A stretch of 64,000 bases of DNA from Zonotrichia leucophrys gambelii (taxonomy: Eukaryota; Chordata; Aves; Passeriformes; Passerellidae). Below the pieces are notes generated by a model that saw only the letters and a list, made by a program, of their open reading frames with translations, ran no database searches and was not told the origin of the DNA. Of this stretch, positions 45,346-64,000 are shown piece after piece. Position numbers and translations under genes: made by a program. Each line of letters opens with the position of its first letter. Position 1 is the first letter of the stretch. The stretch is taken from contig NC_088173.1 in NCBI RefSeq assembly GCF_028769735.1, positions 21,454,038 to 21,518,037 on the forward strand. Direction: 5' to 3'.

Positions 45346-46107
45346 AACCCAATTCTGTCCCAGGATCAGATTTTTATCAGGTTCAGCATGTGATTGCTTA
45401 GTGGTAACAACTCATGTCATAAATTGCTGGTTAGTAATTATCTTTGGCTCTGTCATATACTTTCACTAATCAGACATGTTGGTAAGCATATCAAGAATAT
45501 TTTGGTGTAGCTTTACATAGCTTTTCCCATTAGGGCATCTCCAAGACTTAACTATTACATATTAATAATAAAGGAATCACGTGCTTGCTTTAGCCTCTCC
45601 CATTTCTCATTTCTTTACACTTCTCTGAATTAGCTGTTCAAATGATAAGTAAAACCACAGGAGAGTTGTTTATTGCCAAACAGTTGCTAGAGCATAGGAA
45701 CATTTGTAAATTCAGCAGTGCAGTTTAGATAGTATAAAATGTCTGGATATTACACATGACACGCCAGTGTTCCTCCACAGGTTTCTTGTTTGTCTGTCAA
45801 CAAACCTGAACTGAGCTTCTGTAAAAGAATGAGCTCAAGTGTTTCTGCACAATATTGCACTGCATTGTGAACAACACTGCAGTACTTATACATCTACATA
45901 TTTAGGTATGCTAATTTTGCTAAAGGTAAATATATTTTCTCACTTGCTATATACTTAAGAACCCTTATCTAAATATTTAATTACCTCTTATGGAGCTGAG
46001 TGTCAATACAGCAAAACACTTTGGTGTATATCTAGCATGGGAATCAATTGGAGTCGCTGTGTTTAAAGTGAAGCAAAAGATTTAGTGCTTTACTGGATCG
46101 TCATGGG

Positions 46108-46134
46108 TCACAGAAATTGTCAAGACCTCCTTCC
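46108..46134. repeat. 27-bp direct repeat flanking the inverted copy, left
   Basis: tcacagaaattgtcaagacc... runs to ttcc at 46134 and matches 46274-46300 with one mismatch (c/a). The left copy continues into a perfect 9-bp stem, 3-base loop hairpin (acctccttc, cca, gaaggaggt) at 46125-46145. Confidence 0.85.
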
Positions 46135-46149
46135 CAGAAGGAGGTGGGT

Positions 46150-46273
46150 TTTTCCTCCCCCAAGAAGATATACTTACTATGCTACTCCAGGTTTGAAAGG
46201 TTCCAAAAGAAAACAAATTTTACCTATTCATCCTGATTACTGACACATTTCAATAAAAATACTCTTAAAATCT
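46150..46273 (-). repeat. Right (inverted) arm of the local duplication
   Basis: Reverse complement of 44996-45120 at roughly 90 percent identity by eye, placed between two copies of a 27-bp sequence. It looks like an inserted copy of the left arm. Confidence 0.88.
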
Positions 46274-46300
46274 TCACAGAAATTGTAAAGACCTCCTTCC
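46274..46300. repeat. 27-bp direct repeat flanking the inverted copy, right
   Basis: Second copy of the sequence at 46108-46134, starting tcacagaaattgtaaagacc, immediately after the inverted arm. Confidence 0.85.
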
Positions 46301-47002
46301 TCTCCTTCCCAGAATCTCCTAAATTACTTGAATCTTCTTAATGTCAAGTGCAAGTAGAAATTTATTAGTCTGATAGTGAAAAATCTAGATGCCTAGGGAC
46401 AGAAATAAACTGATTTCTATTTTCTGATCCAGGTTGCTGTTAGACCAGCTTTGACAGCTGTTTGTTTAACCTGTTGTCAAATAGATTCTTAGCCATGGTT
46501 CAAGTAGAGACTTTCACCTCATAATTGTGAAGTGCTTGGAACATTTTCCTCACTAACATTCAACCTCTGTTTACCCTCTGCAAATTAATATTATCCAAAG
46601 ATTTAAATTCTAATTCTTATGCAAAAGTGTTTTTATTTTCCTTTCACAATGAATCCCAATTAGAATAATTATTTCCAGAGACTGGGAAAAAAGCAATTGA
46701 AACAGATGCCTTTTGGAGACTAATGAAAAAATCCTTTTGGCTTCAACATAAAGCTGATTTTCTGTTTATTACAAGAAGTAGCACATAATGGCCAAATTTC
46801 AATAAAATATTGAAATCTCACATTTGAATATATGCTGGAGGTCAGAGCAAAATACTTCATTTCATTATAATTAATGTGACTACATGGCATACCAAAATTT
46901 CCACAGGAAATTAGATTGAAGCATACTTTGTAGTTCACGGAAGCTGCCTTGGTTTACACTCTCACAGCATAGAAAGTGTATTAAATACTAGCCTTTGTAT
47001 GC

Positions 47003-47027
47003 AAAAAAAAAAAAAAAAAAAAAAAAA
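47003..47027. repeat. Poly(A) run, 25 bases
   Basis: 25 consecutive A. No recognisable retroposed sequence precedes it, so it is treated as a simple repeat and not as a tail. Confidence 0.95.
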
Positions 47028-49859
47028 GTTTAAAAAAATCCAGTCTGATTTTTAGTAAAGAATGTCAAGAAAACAATGATTTAATGTAGATGAGGTGATA
47101 CATAAATTCATGAATTTAAACATGCACTGCTGCAACCTGTTGGTATCACCTTGCTCTTAGGCAGCCATAACATAGCTGGACATTTCATTACACTGCCTAA
47201 AGGTTTCACTCTCATCCTGTTAAAACACTGAGGACCCTTTGCAGTGAGGGTAAGTTAATAAACACAGAATTTGCACGTATAAATCTGCAAGTACATAATT
47301 CCTCTTGAGATTTTCTTGCCCCAGACTATCTTGAAAAAATTTCTCTAAGGATTTATTTCCCTCCATCTGCTGACTTGTTACAGAGCAAGTCACTTTTTGA
47401 TTAAAAAGTCTGGGAGGAATACAACAATGAGGTAAATTAATGTTTTATCAGATGTGAACTTTTTTTTTTTCAGAGAGAATAAATTAGGAAAAAGTAAATT
47501 GCTCACATTTTAATTAGAAGAAGAAAATGGTGGGTTTATGCTTATATTTTAAGGAGAAATAATTTTAAGCAATTACCCAACCCCTGGGGAAATTAATATG
47601 GAACCTCTGAATGGCTGCCTGTAGTGTAAAAGAAGTCCAAAGTGTCTAATGAGATAAATTTTATGTTTTCAAAAGCAAGATTTCAGTTCTGTTGAAATAG
47701 CTTCTGATAAATGCAGATTTGTATAACTAGAAGAAGAAGAGAGAAGCAACCACATAAACCAGTTTACTCTGGGAAAAACGCTCTGTTTTGGATATATGAA
47801 GTCTGGTGCATAATTTTCACTGTTACATTGAAAAAAAGATTTTTGCTTTTATTTTATGTTTTCAGTCTTTTCGGGCAAGGTGAGAACTGGCATTGGATTA
47901 TAGAAATTTATGACAACTTGAAAAATATTTTAGAACCTCTCTTGTATATGTAGATATGTATATGTGTGGTTGTGTGTATATATATACATATGTATATCTA
48001 TAAGACTATTGGTACTGGTCTTACAGTGAAAAAATCTTTAAAAATACTCTTCTGAGTATTTTAGACTCAGATTCAGGAAAATGTATAAGGCAGTAGCTCA
48101 TCTCTGGATATAGCTATAAGTGCTTAAGTTAGAGTATTTTGCTATTCTGCTATACATCCCACAAGGGGAGGTGGAATCAGAGAAATCGTTTACACTAATC
48201 TATATGATACCATGGGACAGAAAGACAGATTCCTTCAGCATAATTTTTGAATGAGATATTGAATATGTCCTTGTAGAATTCAGTCCCAGAAACTCATGTA
48301 AATTAATGTGAGTCCCTGAGAGACGAATGAAAATAACATATCTGTGTAGGTTTGTTGCAAACATTTGTGGATTCATTGTTTGGAGGTGCTCACTCTGAGG
48401 AATAAGAGGATGGTGTAGAACAATCTAGATGTAATTATCTGTTTAGATAAAACATGAAAATAAGACAGGGTATATTTAGAATAAATATAAAAAATAATGA
48501 GATCAGTGAAACAACCTTCCACTTGAAGTGACAATTACCCAGAAGGCAAATGACAATAGATCACTGATATGATGATTGCACATCATATTAGAGACGTACT
48601 TGCATATGTTGACTTTATGCAACAATAAAAACATTTAGCTACTTTTAAGAATGAAAATCCCATTTGTCCCATGCCTGTCATTCCTTAAAAAATCAAATTT
48701 TTCGCTTCTCCCTTTGATCTTCGAGGCTTTTTATCAGCACGAACTAAATCTTTCTTGTTACTGATTTCTAACTTCTCCTGAAGTTCCTGATGATGTGCTA
48801 TTGTACAGTACCTGAGTTTAGTGACCTTTTCTTGTCATGTGATTCCTGAAAGACCTTCCCTTTGTTGAGGTTTAGGAGCCACGTAAAAGCAAGCAGTGAC
48901 TTTCAATCTTCTGCGAAGAAATTCTCTTTTTTAAAGCTGTAAATTGATTTATTTCTTCTTTTGACATATAAAGATTGAGTGTATTTTTGAAAATGTAGAG
49001 GCACAGCAGGCAAAGAATGTTGATGATACAGAAAAGGAAGTTTTGAAATGCATCATCCTCTTGAAGAGCATTGCTTGGTGCCAGAGATGGTGTTGTGCCA
49101 CATAATGTTTCCTGTGCTTTTTAAAAGGCATTTGATGCTTAGAAACAGAGTTCTTGTTTAAGAGCTCATCATATCTTGCTGCTCATTCTACATTGAGTCA
49201 TTATCTGCTGACATATCGTAATTATTTTCACAGCGGCCAGTTATGATGTATCAGGCAGAGCATTCTAAATTAGGAATAAGCAGCAGATAAGTGGCAAAAA
49301 GAAATAATACTTATGATTTGGTAAAATTGTCCCTTGTGATGCAAAATTTAAAATAAGAGGCAAAAGGAGAAAAGGTCAGAAAAATGAAAGTTCTTGATAC
49401 ATCCTGTACTTTTCCAAGTAGAGTGTTTTTCAGGTCCTTATTTTTAAATAATTATAATGTCCATTATAGGAAAGAAACCATGCTATTTCATAAAATAAAT
49501 TTTCACATTTGACCAAGTAACCTTTAATTTTGATAAAACCAAGCTTTTTCTGGGAGAAAGTATTTGCAAATAGGGTACTTAAATACATGATGATTTGCCA
49601 TATATTTCTACAAATCAGGAACAGTGACTATGCAAACTCCAGTTAGCTATTTTGACTGAGAATGTATAGTTACATGTATTATGAAATATCAGTTCACTGA
49701 AGTGAACAGATTTTATTTATTTCAAATTCATCCTTTTGCAGGAATGGAAGGGCAGAGAGGGAAGGAATGGTAGTAAGAAGATATTTGGTATTTATTGGGT
49801 TTAACACTAGTAAGATAGGCCATGCTGATGTCTTATGGCAGAAGTTGCCGCACTTCTTG

Positions 49860-50170
49860 ATCTTTAAAGCAACCTGTCAGTACTCCAGGTGACCAAAACA
49901 GCTGATCTCCCTGACTGCTGCTTTGCCCCTGTGCCGTGTGACAATCTCACCACACCACTCCCCTTTCTCTTCATGTGCACATGATCATCTCCCCAGTTGG
50001 GTATTTCCTGGCTCTCTGCTGTGCTCAGCTGCAGGGTAAGCCGTGCCTGCACTGCATCCCTCTGCAGGGCACCGTGGTGCTGCTCGGGTGGGAGCTGCCA
50101 GCCCCTGCCGGAACACACTGTGTGTCTGGTGTGGTTTGATGGTTTTAAGGTCTCCTGCCCCTTGCTCACT
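49860..50170. other. Unidentified GC-richer segment
   Basis: About 300 bp of balanced base composition inside AT-rich intron, with open frames of up to 101 codons on the - strand and 78 on the + strand. No conserved motif recognised. Probably an unrecognised repeat. Confidence 0.35.
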
Positions 50171-50480
50171 TTATTTCTACATGATTTTTTTTTTTTTAAT
50201 TGGTTTCTTTCTCAGGTCAACAGTACTTCTTGAATTTCTGCAAAACATCCCAAAATTTGGTGCATGAATTATTTTATAGTGCTTGTGAGTTGTGGTGCTT
50301 ACAGATGCAGTTTGGCTAACATGAGTTTATGTCCTAGTGTCAACTCTCCTTTTTCCTTCCCTGCATTTTCTGATGTTTTATTTTACAGTTTAAAAAGAAG
50401 AAAATGGGTATAATTTGTCTCTCTATTACATTGTTGACTGTGTTGATTCTTATACTTTTCCTGTTTGTATTGAATTATAG

Positions 50481-50666
<186 letters not shown>

Positions 50667-50730
50667 TAGACAATAGAATTTAAGACTTTCCTTCATATTT
50701 CAGAGACAGAAATACAGTTACCTTGAGAGT

Positions 50731-50800
50731 AAACTCATTATTTGGAAAAAACTCATTATTTGGAAAAAAGTTCCAAATAATGAGTAAACTCATTATTTGG
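50731..50800. repeat. Three direct and one inverted copy of a 15-bp unit
   Basis: aaactcattatttgg occurs at 50731-50745, 50749-50763 and 50786-50800. The inverted copy at 50771-50785 pairs with 50751-50765 in a perfect 15-bp stem with a 5-base loop. It lies 100 bp after the donor at 50631. Confidence 0.9.
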
Positions 50801-51310
50801 CATGTTGAAACCTACTTTCAACATTCAGCAGCAGTATCTGTTTAGCAACTGTTCTTCTCAATAGACAATTGTAAGGAAGATAACACGAAAATAGCTCTTT
50901 GAAATATTTGAGTAGTTGAGAAAATGAGTTCCTTAGGAAGTTTCTGACTGGAAGTTCTTTTCACTGTAAAATGATGATTGGCTAAAATAGAGTCTCATCA
51001 CAAGGATATGTCTATCAGTTTTGACAGAAAGGTCAGGGTTGGCTACAGAAGGTGGAGGGCTGTTACTCTGTCACTCTGTCACTGCTACTCTCCTTTTAGA
51101 CAGAGAGAATTACAAAAACAGTAAAAATAAACACCACTCTTAGCTAAGACCAGACACTTTGAATTCAAATTCTTCTCTACTCCTCTTTCTTAGTCTCTGG
51201 GATTCTGGAGTATCTGCTTGGTGGGTAATTCACTGAGTAAAAGGGAGAAATCAATGCTATGCTACAGCGATTAATACAGTCACAGAGTTTGAGCAAAACC
51301 AGGTGTGGTG

Positions 51311-52332
51311 TGTTGACCCTGACTGGAGGCCAGATAGCACCAAAGCCACTCCACCACTCCTCTCCCCAGCTGGACAGACCAAAAAAAGGTTTTTGGGTTG
51401 AGATAAGGGAAGGGAAAGATCACTCACCAATTACCATCACAGGCAAAACAGACTTGACTTTGATAATAAATTCAGCTCATTTGCCTACCAAAATCTAAGC
51501 AGGATAATGGATAGTGTAACAAACCCTAAATACCTGTCCCCCAGAGCTCCCTCCTTCCTGGGCACAGTTTTATTCCTGACTCTCTGCCTCCTCCCCTCCC
51601 AGTAGTGAAAGAGATGAGGAATGGGGGGTCAGTTTGTCACATGTAATTTCTGCTGCTGCTTCTTCCTCAGAGAGAGTAGTTCCTCTTTTCCCTGCTCCCT
51701 CCTGGTGCCATTCCCATGGGAGACAGTCTTCCATGAACTTGTCCAGTGTGAGTCTTCCCCATGGGCTTCAGTTCTTCACAAGCTGCTCCAGTGGGGGTCT
51801 CTTTCCATGGGATAAAGTCCTTCAGGGACAGATTGCTCCAGGTTGGGTCCCCTATGAGGTCACAAGTCCTGCCAGGAGCCTGCTCCAGTATAGGCTTCCC
51901 ATGGAACCAGAGCCTCCTTTAGGCATTCAGCTGCTCCAGTGGGGTCCTCCAGGGGCTGCAGGTGGGTCTCTGCTCCACCCAGACCTCCATGGGCTGCAGG
52001 GGCACACTTGCTTCGCTCTGGTCTTGACCACAGGCTGCAAGGGAATCTCTGCTGGCTCACCTCAAGCATCTCCTGCCCCTCCTTCTCCACTGACCTGGGC
52101 ATCTTCAGCGCTGTTCCTCTGACATATTCCCACTCCTCTCTCATCCAGTTGCAAGCACAGTAGCACTTTTATGTGGCTCAGAGGTTATCCCAGAGGTTTT
52201 ACCCCACCACTGATGGACTGGATGTTGGCCAGCAGCAGGTCTGTGCTGGCTCCAGCTGGCACAGGCTCTGTCAGGCATCTTCTTACAGAAGCCACCCATG
52301 TAGCTCCCCCCTGCTACCAAAAGCTTGTCACA
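51311..52332 (-). mobile_element. Solo LTR of an avian endogenous retrovirus
   Basis: About 1.02 kb that I recognise as a common avian dispersed LTR. On the - strand it starts TGTGACAAGCTTTTGGTAGC, contains the GGTGGCTTCTGTAAGAAG block, and ends GGTCAACA; on the + strand the left end reads tgttgaccctgactgg. The middle is built of degenerate units around tgctccag...cccatggg. Open frames of up to 162 codons inside it are products of this GC-rich composition. No internal retroviral genes flank it, so it is a solo LTR. I could not see a convincing target-site duplication, so the ends may be a few bases off. Confidence 0.72.
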
Positions 52333-52559
52333 CAAACCCAGTGCACCGAGGTACAAGGCAGTGCTCATAGTCATATTTATATTATATCAATATCATCATA
52401 TTTATAGGAAACAGGTGTCCTTTAGTAAACAAAACACTGATTTTTTTTTTAATTAGAAACCTAACTAAATTGTTAATAAAAAACCACACTTAAATAGAGT
52501 TTTTCTTCATGCCTTTTGGTTTTCTCACTGATAAGTGAATGAAAAATCTTTAAAGTATA

Positions 52560-52918
52560 GATTATATGTTAGGCTCCAGGGAGACAGTATTGTGTCCTTA
52601 TAGGGGGCTTATAGGGAAGTTGGAGACAGATTTATTAATAGGGACAGTGGCAATAGGCAAGGGGTAATGGTTTTAGACTAAAAAAAAAAAAAGGTGGATG
52701 CAGACTAGATATCATGAAGACTTTTTTACAATGAGGTTTGCAAAACACTGTCAGAGGTTGCCCAGAGAAATGGTGCAAGCCCCATCCCTGGAAACCTGCA
52801 AAGTCAGTTTAGGTGGGGCTCTGAGTAAACTGATCTAGTTGAAGATGTCTCTGCTCACTAGAGGTTTTGGACTAGATGACTTTTAAAAGTCCCTTCCAGC
52901 TCAAACTATTCCATCTTG
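52560..52918 (+). mobile_element. CR1 LINE 3' end
   Basis: Matches the untranslated 3' terminus of CR1. A gggcttatagggaagttgga block is followed by an actagatatcatgaagac block, ggttgcccagagaaatggtg, ccccatccctggaaacctgc, ggactagatgacttttaaaa and gtcccttccagctcaaacta. The terminal octamer repeats typical of CR1 are reduced to a weak attccatctt. A poly(A) run of 12 at 52681 interrupts the copy. The 5' truncation is typical for this family. Confidence 0.9.
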
Positions 52919-55199
52919 TAAGTGTACACATGTATTCTGTACAGGCTTATAAAATTTAAAAATAAATAACAAAATTGCATTTATAAAATTGCATGACTTA
53001 CAAAAATAATTGTAATACTTTTGCATACTTGAAACACTTGATTTCTGAATTCTGTGTCAGCTGACTCAGATATGCCTTCCTCAAAACTTGAACTATCCAA
53101 ATGGTGTCAAGGACTTGTAAAATATTTTATTCAATAAGTTAAAAATAAAAAGATGGGGATTCTTTACTTAAATTTACCTTTGCATATTAAAATAGAGATA
53201 AAACGAGTGGGGTAATGAATTTTTTTTTTCTAAAAACTTTACTTTTTACAACCGGTTTGATGTATTACTTCAGCAAGACAGAGTAAAAACCTGCAATCTC
53301 AACACAGTCCACAAATTTGAAGGAGTGGAATATCTGGCAATGTTTTCCATGGTCTTTGACTGACATTCAGGTGTCAGCTTCCTTTTCTCCACTGGAGGAA
53401 TGAAATATCAATATAATTTCATTTATTAGCATTTAGACTTCAGTGTCAAAAGCACATGATTCCTCTTGAGCTCACTGAAAATAGGTTTTAATTTAGGCTT
53501 TATGAAATATGTTCATTGCTAGGCTCTTCTAATTTGTCTTTAGTTACATTATTTATTGTTTTAAATATTTAAAAATATATATAACTTTACCATTAAAAAT
53601 TGCAGAGATGCTTACTGCAAAGATATATGTTAATTAAAAAGTAAAATTCAGTAAATTAACCATTAATTAAAAGTTCAGCCCTTCACAAGAATTGTATGTA
53701 AAACAATTGTACAGTTTTTGAATGGCATTAGATTGTTCTATCAAAAAAATATTCTAGTTTCTGTAATGAGCTGAAAAGCAGACATACAGAATGCCTAAGT
53801 GTAGAAAAAAGCTTTGTGCACTTAGTCTGTGCTACTTAGCAAGTATATAGAGCTAAAACCAGGACACTCCAGAAGCTTTCATGTTATTCTGGTGGAAAAA
53901 AACCACTTTCAAAGGAATTTTATTTTGAGAGCTAGAATAGCATTACTTTTCCCCTAATTTAATAATATCAACATTATGAACTAAGGAAAGTATAGAATTA
54001 AATTGACTCCAGCTGTGGAAAACTTTTGCTGGAATGGAAGCCTTGTTTTGATGGTTCTAATCCTAATAAATTATTTTTCCATTTCACAGTACTTAACAAA
54101 GATTTTTGGCGAGACAATAAAGTAAAAACACTGTTGATTCACGGGTGGGTTTTAAAATTGAAGTGAGGCTAATTTGGAATTTAGTAACAAGTCAAGAGAT
54201 ACTTGTTTAGCATTTCTTAAAACAAGCATGGCCTCTGTCTTGTCTTTTAAAAGCAAGCATTTATTTTCTAGCTTTATTTTCTGCAAGCAGGAAGAATGTT
54301 CTAACCATTAAATGTTGCTCTATTCATATGATATACACTTACAAAACCACTTTTACAAACAGGAAGCACAGAAGGGAATTTAGTTTTCCAGATCAGTCTA
54401 TTTTCATTACTGAAGAGTACTGCCTAGCACAGAGTAAAATAAAGATTGAATTCATTATTTGAAAATAGAAACTCAGCTCAGAAATGTTCAGAAATGAGAG
54501 CATTTTTCTTGTTAGACTGCCTTTTTCCTGAAAATGATATTAAAACAGAGGATATAATTTTCATACATGTACATGTGCATGTAGCTATTTCTAGTCTACA
54601 TCTTAATAAGAAAGATGTCTAATAAGAAAGTCTACATTCTTAATATGAAGCCACCTTGCAAAAAAAGCACATAGGCTAGTGGGAATAAATGTGGAGATAA
54701 TTTCATGTTTTGAAAGCAAGAGAATTCTAATGAAACTCCCATTACTGTGCAAAAACCCTAAAGAAAATTAAAAATTTATTTGAAAGGACTTTAAGTCAGG
54801 TAGCAAGGCTGTTTTCTGTGTAAAAATAATGTTTATTTGGTTTTGCTCATTACAATGTTTTCTCTGAAGTACTACTCTACCTGTTATTCCTTTCTACTAT
54901 GAAAGATAATGTAAAAGGTGTGCACATATGTGACAGCTAGATTTGAGGATGATTTATTTTTATGGCAGGTAAATTTATCAAAGTAAGTGCTTTAGAGTAT
55001 TCTATAGCAGAATAAATTGAAATGTATTGGAAACATGGGTGTTGTATCTTTAGAGATATATATAGAAGGAAAATTTTTGACTTATCCAGGTATCATTCTA
55101 AAGTCACGGGAAGCATTTGCTTTCATTTTTAAATTCTTGAAAGCAGGAATTGTGCAGTATTGCATAGCAGCACACCGCTAAGTGGGATGACTTAGAGGC

Positions 55200-55480
55200 T
55201 GAAGTAGACAGAGTCATCGTCCTTCATTCCTCAGCGCGCTGCTGGCAGATCAGCCTGGTCAGCTGGAGACAGCTGTGAAAGTCTGCTTCTGAGATGCTCA
55301 GCTCCTTTTTGCTGCTGGCTTCCCTCTGGGGAGCTGTGCTGCCTGTGCCTGACCCTGCAGCACCTCCTTCTGCTCCTCCTGGCCGTGCCACGACCCCGGC
55401 TCTGAGCGCAGCCGGCAGTCCTCTGGCAGAGCCATGTGTGGGTCAGACCTTTGGCTGGGGAAGCCAAAAGCAAATTTGAC
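55200..55480. other. Small GC-rich island with a 61-codon frame
   Basis: The strongest GC peak outside repeats. The + strand frame at 55294-55479 encodes 61 residues starting MLSSFLLLASLWGAVLP, which looks like a signal peptide, followed by a proline/alanine-rich stretch. I recognise no family, and - strand frames overlap it. It may be chance coding in GC-rich DNA, a regulatory island or a non-coding RNA exon. Confidence 0.35.
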
Positions 55481-56607
55481 ATGCTTTGACAAATTAGCTA
55501 TACAGCAGTTCAAGTATTATTTTAAACAACTTGTTTTCTAGCATGTAGCAGAAAGAAGTTATCAAACATAAATGACCTTTTTCGAGGGGTAACTTGTGAT
55601 TTTAAATGAGCCAGTGAGCAACCTGGCTTCATTTTCCATTTTCAAAAGGAAAAACAAATTCTGCTTAGATGAAGTGGTCGCTTGCAACACCTCAGGAGTA
55701 CAGTTAAGTATCATCAGCAGTCTCAGCCAGCCATTAGTGCATTATCTTGAGGATCTACATCATTAGTTTAAATTAGGTTCACTTAATTAGCCAGCTGGTA
55801 CTCTCCTTGACACACTGATAAACAAGCTGTGCTTTACAGTTCCATAATGGTAAGACTAAAAAACAATTTCCACCTATTTTTTCCTTCTTAAATGATGAAA
55901 ATAAAAAAGTAATCCCCCCCTTGTTTAGCCTATGTATGACATCTCTTAATCGACTACACTGTTCTCCCATTTAATACCTCTGAATCCCTCACTTTTTGTA
56001 ACAAAGGAAGTTTAGAGCTCAGCTGTTTAACAGGTTCATGGTCTCCAGTGACAGTGCTTAAAGTTGTAGGGAAACCACTTCAGTTCTGATAATAGGTTCT
56101 ATGACAAGTAGCAACTGTAATTGGAAAACATATGAAAACAATCCTTCCTACTTCAACAAAATATACACATTTTAACAGATCAGAAGTTTGGGTGCAGCAA
56201 CATCATGTTGATTTTTTACAGTAACATCTTCCTTTAATTCCAGTATGTGGCTTGCGAATACTCTTCCCTTTTTAACCATTTTTCAGTAAATGATGTAGTT
56301 TTTCAACCAATGTATGTAAAGTGAGAGTGATGGCAGGGAAGGAAGACAAATAGTTTTGTACTTGATTAAAAACCTTTTTTTTCAACATCTTAAAGGCTTC
56401 AGTATTATGTAGATTTGATACCAAGTGTTAGAGTACATAATAAATAAAAAACACGTTTTCAGGAATTCAGTAACTCTGAATTAATCAGAGGGCTGTTTCA
56501 AGAATTGACAACATAATTCCTAAATACAGTCTGAAAGAATCTGAAAATGTATATCTACTCATCGTTTTCATTCAAGTATATATATTATGTTTCCTTTGAA
56601 AATGTGA

Positions 56608-64000
<7,393 letters not shown>

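Noticed and set aside
45251..45469. Frame with a poly-asparagine tract
   Set aside because: Translation of the AAT microsatellite, without flanking coding signal.
47003..47027. Poly(A) run as the tail of a processed pseudogene
   Set aside because: No coding or repeat similarity in the preceding kilobase and no flanking target duplication seen.
51634..52122. 162-codon open frame, the longest in the window
   Set aside because: It lies entirely inside the solo LTR, in its GC-rich internal repeats. No domain or splice support.

Overview
The window is AT-rich vertebrate DNA, almost certainly from a bird. The interspersed repeats are CR1 LINE fragments (six recognised), an avian-type solo LTR and a decayed endogenous retrovirus end. 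No mammalian SINE or L1 family was seen. There is no prokaryotic gene organisation.

The only cellular protein-coding gene recognised is the middle of FSTL5 (follistatin-like 5), on the + strand. Eight exons (17553-17673, 24301-24462, 26365-26499, 39472-39498, 43700-43818, 50481-50630, 56638-56745, 58292-58416) join in a continuous frame and encode about 315 residues, roughly the middle third of an ~847-residue secreted glycoprotein. They cover the second half of Ig-like domain 1, all of Ig-like domain 2, a linker carrying a 27-nt microexon, and the start of the C-terminal beta-propeller-like region. The 5' exons (signal peptide, Kazal/follistatin module, EF-hands, first half of Ig1) and the last ~230 residues lie outside the window. 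Bases 1-17552 and 58417-64000 are therefore read as intron.

Layout: 1-17552 is intron with a CR1 piece (~300-735), an antisense retroviral env remnant plus 3' LTR (4532-~5980), and a second CR1 piece (16450-17090) 460 bp before the first exon. 17674-24300 holds two abutting CR1 pieces in opposite orientation (22980-~23980). 26500-39471 is a 13-kb intron before the microexon, with a third long CR1 piece (37610-38360). 43819-50480 opens with a non-canonical GC donor and contains a striking local inverted duplication (44996-46300). 50631-56637 holds a ~1-kb solo LTR, a CR1 3' end and a small GC-rich island. The rest is unassigned AT-rich intron with microsatellites and small hairpins.

The most interesting observations are: (1) the frame-preserving 27-nt microexon with a TGC element at its 3' splice site, (2) the GC-AG intron, (3) an inverted ~120-bp copy of nearby sequence flanked by a 27-bp duplication, which looks like a break-repair template switch, and (4) the env remnant, whose cysteine motif has an unusual spacing. 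No multi-gene novel system is visible. Most short open frames are chance frames or repeat-derived.
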